In this document: piece after piece, positions 56,501-64,000 of the stretch
Position numbering within the stretch: the stretch's first letter is position 1
Layout of the letters: each line of letters starts with the position of its first letter
NCBI RefSeq assembly: GCF_036669915.1
Contig: NC_089319.1
Coordinates: 3,205,082 to 3,269,081, forward strand
Length of the DNA: 64,000 nt
DNA from: Pocillopora verrucosa
Taxonomy: Eukaryota; Cnidaria; Anthozoa; Scleractinia; Pocilloporidae
Direction of reading: 5' to 3'
The notes under the pieces: generated by a model
Told to the model about the DNA's origin: nothing
Database searches by the model: none
Seen by the model: the letters and a program-made list of their open reading frames with translations, nothing else
Program-made: the position numbers and the translations under genes

Positions 56501-59149
56501 AAAAGAAAAATTATTAAATTGTTACAATAAATATCAAATATATGGAATACATTCTTAGTGCTGTCAATAAAAAACTCTAACACCAAATATTTCATTGGTG
56601 TGGATACTTTATTTCATAAGTTTCAAAAACCCTGAAAAACATTAAACCTTCAGCACTCATCATTAAAAGGACTCAAACATACAGAAAAACCAGAGACTAC
56701 AGTGTACAAAACTTGGTGTCCAATACAGGGAACCATTAAGACATTACTGATCATGGCACACATTTCTTCAAATAAAACAAACACAATTTCATTATAAGTA
56801 TTAAAAATCTTAATATTATATTTCCACCAACCAGATAGAAATCAGGAGAGAAACCATCAGAGAGCATAGTCATATAGGCCTACAGTGCATCAGATTAAAA
56901 ATAAAAGGAAAATAAACTTTATGTTATCAATGATAATACAACTTGGATACAGGAAAGGAAATGATCAATTAGAAACACTTTGATAGCATTTCTATATTAT
57001 AAGGTCTAAGCAGACATCATTTTCAACTTAAAGAGTTCAAGCTTTACACTTGCACATGTAGTTTACTCTGAGATATATTGAGCAATATACACACATACTA
57101 ATACATGCAAAATGTATACATATACTGTGGAGATTTGTAAATGTATTTTGTTTTGAAAGAAGGAAGGACATATCATTCTTGCTACCTGTTGAAAAGACAT
57201 TGGAAGTCCACCATAATACAGTGCCAGCGATCCCTGAAAAATTAAATTAAAGCAAGTTATCATCAGTAGGGATAATTGCAAAATTTTGCCATTCAGTTTA
57301 TTTCACTTTTGAGAATGATCTCAATTTATAGAGTGTGTTATTATAAGATAAGAGAAAGTAGACATCCTGTGTGACTGTCTGTCTCTTCTGTGAATTAGGA
57401 TATAATTAATAGGAAATTTAAATGCAACTTCTCCACTTTACCAAAATATCTCTGGTCAAAGAGAAAAAAAGAAGGTGAGTATGGGTAAGTATGGTGGGTC
57501 ACTATAGCTGGTTCTATGTGATTTTGCTTATAAAAATAAGATAGTACAAAAGAATACTCAGAAAAACAAAAATGAATTAATCAAATACCCAAATGAAATG
57601 CAATATACCTGTTCAAGAAGAAAAAGAGCTTCATGTGGTTTTAGTAACATTTTGCCATGTTTTTGATGTCCAAAGTGCTGCCAGTGAGGACCCTGCAAAA
57701 AAGGGAAGGCAACTTAACCTTGATAGCTTGTCACCTGAATCTGTTATAACAGAATTCATTTCTAATGTCAAACACCTGACAGACATATGCAAGAGACTTT
57801 GACAAGTACACAATTGGCCAAGGCCTAGATCCAGACATATGGGCTTTCATTTATCAACTTTTCTCAGAATGGTAGCCCTTCCATCACTTTCTGGTGGAAA
57901 AAAAAAAAACTTACACACTAAGCTCTGTGGAAATATGTGCTAGAGCATAAATCAGTGGGCAAACAATCAAACAAACAAAATTTTTTTTAAACATTATACA
58001 TGCATTTCTAGACAACTATTCACCTTTGTTACTGACATCTCCACAACTTTTTCACCAGGAACCCATGTGCCTACAGATAAGTTGCTCCTGTCAGAAACAT
58101 GAATCAAAATTGCAATCACTAATTGTATTAACTGATGTTTCGGAGTCTTCATGATGCTATTGTCGAGGTAAACGTTAGGATAATGAATTCTGCAAGTAAT
58201 GATAACTGCCATAATCTTACATAAAAAAGTATGCAAGATTAAATTACAGAAATACTTAAACACTGATTGAGTCAGATGGCACGTTCAGAGTTGATTTTAG
58301 TTTTCTGATGAATAACATCTCATGCATTAAGCAATCAAATTTATTTTTGCATTTCTTTAGAACCATGAAGCAGGGACCTTGCCATGTTTGTCTTGGTAGT
58401 GTTTAAACCAAACTAAAACCAACTCCGAACATGCAATTCAACTCAATCCACGTTAAAGTATCCCTGTAATTTAATCTCGCATTCTTTATCAAGTAAATTT
58501 ATTGCAGTTGTTAATACTCGCAGAATTCACTATCCTCGCATAAATTGCCTTGACAATGGCGTCATGAAGACTTCGAAACGTCGGTTCATATCGCTATTAT
58601 TTACGTGTTTATGTATAACTAAATCTTAATTGATAACTAATTGTATTGTATAAAAATTATTTCAGTAAGTGAACTTTACATTCAAGTTCTAATCTTAAAG
58701 TCATTCGCAGAAAGACATGTCTTTAAATTCCAAGTCACAATAAGTAGTTTGTTACCCGCGGTGTGGTAAGAGAGCAAAGTAAAGAACTCAATAAAATATA
58801 CTTTTTTGCAACTCTTTGTTCCTGTAGGACATCTCCATGTTCCTGAAGCAAGGACGACAAGATTTTTTCATCTGCATCTACATCCGGAGCGAATGCCTTG
58901 GGTCCTCCTTGCAGTGGTAACTGAGAAGGTTTCTTTTTGTGTGCTAGTAGATCTTCAGGGCTAAAATTTGGGCAGAGATTAAAGGTATTAAAATAAAAAG
59001 AAAGAGCCTTCTTCACTTCGCATAGCACTAATTGGTGTCTTTCTGGGCATTTAATGACCAAAGTGAGATGAGCCAAAAACTTTACCAAAAACTCGTTCTC
59101 AAATTGCAAGAGCAAGGTCTTACCAGAATAAAATATTCAGATCAGACAT
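53530..59149 (-). CDS. TSEN54: TSEN54: tRNA-splicing endonuclease subunit Sen54 (11 exons, complete)
   Basis: Exons on the minus strand: 59124-59149, 58802-58960, 58024-58087, 57609-57692, 57186-57233, 56832-56879, 56413-56465, 56013-56224, 55586-55649, 54481-54585, 53530-53683. They total 1017 nt and 338 aa, all phases consistent. TSEN54 is a structural (non-catalytic) subunit of the heterotetramer that cleaves introns from pre-tRNA in the nucleus. Matching blocks include LLQEHGDVLQEQRVAKK, GTWVPGEKVVEMSVTKGPHW, HEALFLLEQGSLALYYGGLP, VYAYFLRLGFTVLRHQSR, VLSKLQVIKN, IAFDVYQPGLNFKKSDPGTP and VPLKIALVDGGSISFYS, in the same order as human TSEN54. The protein is much shorter than the 526-aa human form because the central low-complexity insertion is largely missing. 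Two SINE-derived insertions lie in introns near the 3' end. It is divergent from TMIE. Confidence 0.93.
53823..53998. mobile_element. Palindromic (snap-back) SINE insertion with 14-bp target-site duplication
   Basis: Two perfect 46-bp arms, 53824-53869 and 53903-53948, are reverse complements. A nested 9-bp pair (AGGCCTGAA / TTCAGGCCT) surrounds a T-rich loop. The insert is bracketed by ATAGCAACATTTGA at 53809-53822 and again at 53999-54012. The arms (GATCCTCGCAG, GCACTACTTAGGCAGTA) and the tail (CAAATATATGACTTTCATAT) match the 3' part of the SINE at 54993, but the tRNA-like head is missing. It lies in the last TSEN54 intron. Confidence 0.85.
54993..55193 (-). mobile_element. tRNA-derived SINE with 14-bp target-site duplication
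   Basis: On the minus strand there is a tRNA-like head (55121-55192), a TGAAA+T-run+CAGGTCC linker, then CTTAGCTGCGAGGATCTTC and an AT-rich tail. ACAAGTGCTTATTT occurs on both sides (54979-54992 and 55194-55207), marking a target-primed insertion. It lies in a TSEN54 intron. Confidence 0.88.
55121..55192 (-). tRNA. tRNA-Thr(GGT)-like head of the SINE (pseudo-tRNA)
   Basis: 72 nt with box A-like TTAGCTCAATTGGTAGAGC and box B GGGTTCAAATCCC. The loop CCGGTAT gives anticodon GGT but has C instead of the universal T33. The acceptor stem has mismatches and wobbles. It is therefore a SINE promoter rather than a working tRNA gene. Confidence 0.6.
58480..58680. repeat. Possible retroelement remnant
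   Basis: GACAATGGCGTCATGAAGACTTCG followed by AAACGTCGG (quoted in part: ATGAAGACTTCGAAACGTCG) resembles the conserved ends of invertebrate non-LTR/Penelope-type elements. No coding sequence or target duplication seen. It lies in TSEN54 intron 2. Confidence 0.3.
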
Positions 59150-59917
59150 GACTCTTTCTTTGGAAATAGATACTACGTCCTTTCAAACAACATCCAAATA
59201 ACTAGAGACATGATCTTATTATATAAAAGAGGACAATCTCGTACACAAAACAGCCGCCATCTTGGCTTAGTATCCTCGCCAGAAGTTCCGTATATTTGCG
59301 GGTTCCCAGTCTTTACTCTATGAGTTCACATCAAGCGAGCAGGTGCGCGCATCAACCTTTATTGTAAGACTACTCCGTGAGCCAGGCAAATCCTGTATTT
59401 TCATTCGCTACTCGAGTGGGCAAGATTAGATGAACCTGTCTTACAAATGCTTGAGGCCGGTGCGCATGCTTCACAAGTTCAAGGCTTTCTAGTTTTTTCT
59501 GCTAAGAGGAAAAAGTTCTCTAAAAGTTTAAGCCAAGTTAGAGTCGTAGAATTTTTTTAAGCAATTATACCATAGAAAACCGCGAAAATTTATCTTATCT
59601 TATTCTAAAGTTCCACGTCAAAACCGCAAGGAGGCGTCCAATAAAACGGAAAGGCTATTCAATGGGTACATCTATCTCTTGTCAATCACTAACCAAACAG
59701 GCTCGCAATTAAGTGCTGCCTTTTGTAAACATTTCAGTATATGTTACAGAGTTTCTGGTTTCTCGCCAAAAAACGATGATACATTCTTTAAAATAGATTG
59801 ATCGACTTTGTCGCTGTGCGTTACAGATATTCTGTTTGGATCATAGAAGGTATTTAATTAGAAACTTCGTGGACAGGAGCCAATTCCAATGACATGGACA
59901 GTCACTAACACTGAAGC
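59150..59917. promoter_or_regulatory. Shared divergent promoter region of TSEN54 and TMIE-like genes
   Basis: 768 bp between opposed start codons. A short upstream ATG (59893) opens a 4-codon uORF (MDSH) ahead of the TMIE-like start. Both 5' UTRs must lie here. Bidirectional promoter activity is inferred only from arrangement. Confidence 0.5.
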
Positions 59918-61573
59918 ATGGTTTTAAAGTTTCTTCTCCTTTACTTGTTTCTCCTAGATTTCCAGGTAATCGAAGTTATGAATTAAGACGTTTACTAAAC
60001 CAAAAAATATCAAATTTTCGCGACAGTCTTGCGAAAAAAGGAGCTAATTGGGCGACATCAAAGTATAATTTTGTTTGATTCAAACATAATCTTTCGTCCA
60101 AAGCTATGAATGTTTTTGTTCTGTCCTTAGGTGCAATTAAGTCAGTTTTGTGCAATTTTTTTTTTATCTAAAAGAAGAAACTTGGTATGATTAGTTGAAG
60201 GTAATAGTTAAAATTTGAGCTGAAATGAATTATTAATTTGATCGGTGAAACGAAAGACGAAATCTATCTTTTGTGGTTTTTGATAATGAAGGAAGAAGCC
60301 ATTTTCTTTTTCCATCATTGCAGGAGGGTTTTTTTTACTTCTGCGTTATTAGTGTCATGAATCAAACTTTTTAATTGGGGTCACATTTACCACAAACCCT
60401 CTTTTTAGTGCTACATCTTCGTGAAAAATCTCTACAAAATCTAGGCCAACAAATTTTTACATCATTCCTTCAACAAATATGAGGTGTGTGCAAAGTATAA
60501 GCAAAGCATACATCAAGTTTGTATATCATAGCGTAATAATATAATTTACAGCGCGTAGATTCAACTAGATCACTAAACTTCGAATCCAAAGACAGAATGA
60601 GGTAGATGCGATTTGTTTCGGCAGTTGTTTTAAGTCAAGCAAAATTTCTCATTGTCTAGTTTCATTTTCCTAAGAATGTTATCGTGGCCTGTGTTGCGGC
60701 TGTTTCTGCAGGCAACCGCTACACGTCTATCGCTAGCTTTCTAACTCGCCTTTTTTTCTTTTTTTTTACCAGGATCCTGGAACGCACTAATCTATTATTT
60801 TAACACTGTATCTTGTCTTTTGTGTCACAGTAAAATATTTTATTCGTTTTCAGGCTCAATCATGCTTTGCACAAAACGACGTGTTTCTTCCATCAGCCAA
60901 GGTGAAGACGTTGGAACCCGAGATCACGACCTCGACTCCTCTGCCCGTGACCGAGAGGAACCTGTGGGGAATAAGAATGTGGCAGGTGGCGGGATTAGCC
61001 TTCCTGTCCACCGTAGTGCTTGGTGAGTGTCTACTGATAACAGCGTCATCCTAAACTGTAAAACGGCTTCTATTGGGAAGACACCGAGGCCAATTTACCT
61101 CAACAAATGAGTTCATACAACCAAATTATCCTGTAATAACCCTCACTGACGCAGCGCCAGAGTTTCGTTAGAAACCTACCCATGGGGACTGGGGATAGGG
61201 CTCGTCCTCGTCTCACTGGTTTTTAACTAAGCTTATGCGTTTGATTTTAGTCATATTTTGTTGCTGCCTCTGTGACTGTCGTATCCCTAAGACTACTTAT
61301 GACAAAGAGGAAAAGCCACAAGAAGACAGTGACTGCAGTGACATTGAACCAGCGGTTACCATCCGTCAAGCACCTGTGGTGACACAAAAGCAAGAGCCTG
61401 AAGGCGAGAAAATGCTGGTTAACGGTTCCTCTCCCCAGGAACGTCACAGGGGCTCCAGAAAACACGAGATAGGAAAAGCAAATTCTGCTTTCGAGAACGA
61501 CGGCGAAAATTCTGCTCTGTATAATGAAAACTGGATAGGAAAGCCGCGTATTTCATTCAGCCGGCAGCCCTAA
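59918..61573 (+). CDS. TMIE: TMIE homologue: small single-pass membrane protein (3 exons, complete)
   Basis: Exons 59918-59965, 60854-61022 and 61251-61573 give 540 nt and 179 aa. The first exon encodes a signal peptide (MVLKFLLLYLFLLDFQ). A short Thr/Pro-rich ectodomain follows, then the membrane segment (about 58-80). The core WGIRMWQVAG (54-63) followed by CCCLCDCRIPKT (76-87) matches vertebrate TMIE (WDMRLWHVVG ... LCCVFNCRVPRT) in order and spacing: W54, R57, W59, V61, G63, C77, C82, R83, P85 and T87 are shared. The tail is acidic and polar, without the Lys-rich run of mammalian TMIE. TMIE is an obligate partner of TMC channels in hair-cell and nematode touch mechanotransduction. The Cys-rich inner membrane edge suggests palmitoylation. 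It is divergent from TSEN54. Confidence 0.82.
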
Positions 61574-62483
61574 AACATATTACGGTGTTGATATAAACTG
61601 AGGAGTGCACAGAGCTAAAGAAAAGCACTAACGTCCCAATTAAGACAACGCATAACTTTATTTTAATGGAGATGACTTACTAATCTTACGGACAAGTTCA
61701 AGTCCGTTATACAATTACTCCCATAGCTTTCTCAAGAATAGTTTAATCACAGTATACTGCGACTAATATCAGTTGTAGAGGTAAAATTTAGGTTTCAACG
61801 ACAAATGAAGCGGAAACATACCCGCATACATTCGTCATCTCTTCCGAAGAAATCCTCGACACTTTTCTATACTAAGTGGTCCTTTATAGCAGCCATCTCT
61901 ATTCTAAAAAGTTTCTACCTTTTGCACAAATATTACAAATGTCATACTGCAGTTTGCACGCAACCTCAGGTGACGTTCCATTACCATAAAATAAAAATAT
62001 TTCCTTCCAAAAAAGTGGTACTCGATATCAAGTTATATTCTCAACATTCAATAAAAGTTTTTACTACGATCAAGAAAAACAGAATGTCACATGTATCTCT
62101 AAATACTTCATGCAATCGATCTGTCATTAAATCGTATAAAAATTATCGTACAGGTATTCACACCTGATTGTCATAAATAATTAAATAATTTAGATTAAAA
62201 AATATAGATGCTTCCGCTAACTTTCAATATAAAACAATCAAGATCTTTTTGATAAAAACGCTCTATGCGTTAGCCGATAGATCTATCTATCTACATGTTC
62301 AAAAGACTCTAAATAGCCTTAAAAAGTAGGCATAAATGATTAAGTAACCCTTTTCGGCTTTCGTATTAACAAGTTTTAAAATTTTTCGCTGCAAACGTGT
62401 ATTGCAAAAGTTTTCCCGCAAAGTGATACATCTTAAAGCTTCTCAGAAAAGTCAGGCGAAGAGGATGACGTCACTGTCTTATT
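61574..62483. other. Convergent spacer after the TMIE-like gene
   Basis: AT-rich 3' UTR-like sequence with several AATAAA variants (for example AATAAA at 62050-62055). An open frame at 61805-62167 has no recognisable similarity and looks like chance. Confidence 0.45.
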
Positions 62484-63910
62484 TCAGAACGCCATACTGT
62501 TGATCTCGCCTCGTCCTCTTATGTTTGGAAGGTCAGTGTTGGAGGATACATCTGACGATGATGGCGGAGAAGCAGCAGTTAACAACGGATTAGCTCCTAC
62601 TGAACTGAAACGCCCGGGTTTCCACGAATCCTCGAAGGAATGAAACTCCATTGAGGACCGGTGCATGGCGTTGTACTGAATGAGAGGAAAAACAAACAGA
62701 GTTCACTCTCACATAAGCAGACATACGTTGAGCTAAATTTTAAGTTGGTACCTCTCTGAATCAAGGATAATTCATCGATATTTCTCTCTGTTATGACAAT
62801 TAACTTGTGTACAAGGAAAATATAATTTTATAAATCACTTAATGTAAGTTATGAAACATTGATCGTCAGATTAGAGTTTGCAGTTCATCATAAAATTTAG
62901 ATTAAGCAGAGGATAAAACGGAGAGCCCGTGCAGCCACAAACTAAAATGACTACCATTATACCAGACTTTGTACCGCTTAGTTGTCAGCCAGTCAGAGGT
63001 CAATCATCAGTAGTTAGTCACTCAGTAAGATGCTAAGTTGCTCCGTCAATCAGTTGGTAAGTCACTCAGTGGTTCTGTCAGTCAGTCATTTGGTAAGTCA
63101 GTCGGTGGCTCTGTCAGTCAGTTGGTAAGTCAGTCAGTGGTTCAGTCAGTCAGTCAGTTGGTAAGTCAGTCAGTTGTTCTGTCAGACAGTCAGCCAGTTG
63201 GTTGGTGAGTCAGTCAGTGGCTCTGTCAGTCAGTCAGTCGTTCTGTCAGACAGTCAGTCAGTCACTCTGTCAGAGAGAGTCAGTCAGTGGTCCGTCACTT
63301 GGACGGTTAGTCAGTCAGACAACCAACCAGTCCACCATTCCCCAACTCCGTCGGTCAATTTCTCAATAAATCAATATCAGTCAGTCTACATATTCATTAC
63401 CGTTGGTGTCTGCAGATCGTTGGGAATGAGGGGTACAGACTCCGTTCTGGGATCTTCTTCCGAAATAGACTGGTAAGGAGTTCCAATAGGGGAGTCAGAG
63501 CTGAGCAAGATTAGATGAGAGGAGAAACACGACACAAGTGAGTATTCACTCAACCACCTTAAATACACCAGTTTAATTCGCAAAGGACAGAGGAATGTTT
63601 AAAACGTATTTGGGCATGGGAGATAAGACTGGAGACATGTTGTTATCGGATTGCTGTGGAAAAGAAAAAGGGGTAGGCTTCTAAAAAACCTGTGGTGCTG
63701 CGTCGGTGGGGGAGTATAACAAGATAGCTTTGTAACTGAGTCGATAATGTAAATTGTCCACCGTGAAGAGTTTTTAATCTGACGTTCCGAGCGTTGACCC
63801 TTAGTCATAGTGAAAGTATAGCAAAACAGTTGATTTAAATGAATGTTCAAGCCACTCACCCACACACGTGTAAAATGCTACGGTGCTTTCGACCCTTGGA
63901 TGACGGAGTT
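62484..63910 (-). CDS. C-terminal exons of an unrecognised gene (partial, enters from the right edge)
   Basis: Three exons on the minus strand: 63860-63910, 63401-63500 and 62484-62675 (stop TGA). All have canonical splice sites and consistent phase (51 nt = 1+48+2; 100 nt = 1+99; 192 nt). They encode about 114 residues: a basic stretch (KGRKHRSILHVCG), an acidic Ser/Pro/Thr segment (SDSPIGTPYQSISEEDPR), then MHRSSMEFHSFEDSWKPGRF and a Ser-rich end finishing GRGEINSMAF. The composition fits a disordered cytoplasmic tail, for example of a membrane protein, with possible phosphorylation sites. I do not recognise the family; the upstream exons lie outside the window. Confidence 0.65.
63000..63345. 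repeat. Imperfect (CAGT)n satellite in an intron
   Basis: Roughly 350 bp of GTCAGTCAGT with GTTGGTAAGT and GTTCTGTCAG interruptions, giving a higher-order pattern of about 24-40 bp. It lies in the intron between the last two exons of the gene at 62484. Confidence 0.88.
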
Positions 63911-64000
63911 CTGGTGAAAGAAGTAAGAGTATAGGGTTGTCATAGCAATTAATACAAATAAGGACAAATACATATACATGTACACATTGACCAGCAAAAA

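Noticed and set aside
60820-61026. 68-codon frame overlapping TMIE exon 2
   Set aside because: A different frame from the one that joins the signal-peptide exon and the TM/CR[IV]P[KR]T exon; the TMIE frame explains all splice phases.
63174-63476. 100-codon Ser/Gln/Val-rich open frame
   Set aside because: Produced by the CAGT repeat in an intron on the opposite strand.
1-64000. CRISPR arrays, operons, phage or bacterial gene clusters
   Set aside because: No regular direct-repeat/spacer array and no closely packed ORFs with ribosome-binding sites; the window is eukaryotic.

Overview
This is animal nuclear DNA: AT-rich, with split genes using GT-AG introns and dense small transposable elements. 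No bacterial or viral gene organisation is visible. The intron-rich genes, the unusually vertebrate-like proteins and the repeat families (tRNA-derived SINEs, TTAA-flanked MITEs) suggest an anthozoan cnidarian, most likely a stony coral. The species assignment is inference. All exon models were built by reading the sequence, checking splice sites and reading phase; each complete model closes in frame from ATG to stop.

Layout, left to right. 1-3006 (-): 5' part of a CDR2/CDR2L-like coiled-coil gene that runs off the left edge. 3007-15272: about 12 kb with no convincing gene. 15273-16364 (+): an intronless class A peptide-type GPCR. 17925-22784 (-): STUB1/CHIP, a TPR + U-box E3 ligase, nine exons. 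23313-27364 (+): an MMD/PAQR seven-pass membrane protein, seven exons, head-to-head with STUB1. 30002-42850 (+): a 14-exon MPRIP/Outspread-like gene (PH domain plus a giant coiled coil, 1975 aa). 44147-50487 (-): LMF1, lipase maturation factor, 11 exons including an 11-nt microexon. 53530-59149 (-): TSEN54, tRNA-splicing endonuclease subunit, 11 exons. 59918-61573 (+): a TMIE homologue, the small membrane subunit of TMC mechanotransduction complexes, head-to-head with TSEN54. 62484-63910 (-): the last three exons of an unrecognised gene entering from the right edge.

The genes do not form a pathway. They are an assortment of protein quality control (STUB1, LMF1), RNA processing (TSEN54), cytoskeleton (MPRIP-like, CDR2-like) and membrane signalling or sensing (GPCR, MMD, TMIE). 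Two divergent pairs (STUB1/MMD and TSEN54/TMIE) probably share promoters of 0.5-0.8 kb.

Introns and spacers carry at least three repeat systems. One is a TTAA-flanked MITE family resembling piggyBac derivatives. A second has GAGCAGTTTTCAAT inverted ends. The third is a tRNA-Thr-like SINE, present as a normal 14-bp-TSD insertion and as a striking snap-back palindrome that has its own 14-bp TSD. The most noteworthy items are the TMIE homologue, the palindromic SINE insertion, the LMF1 microexon, the roughly 3-kb coiled-coil exon and the cysteine-containing N-terminus of the MMD protein.
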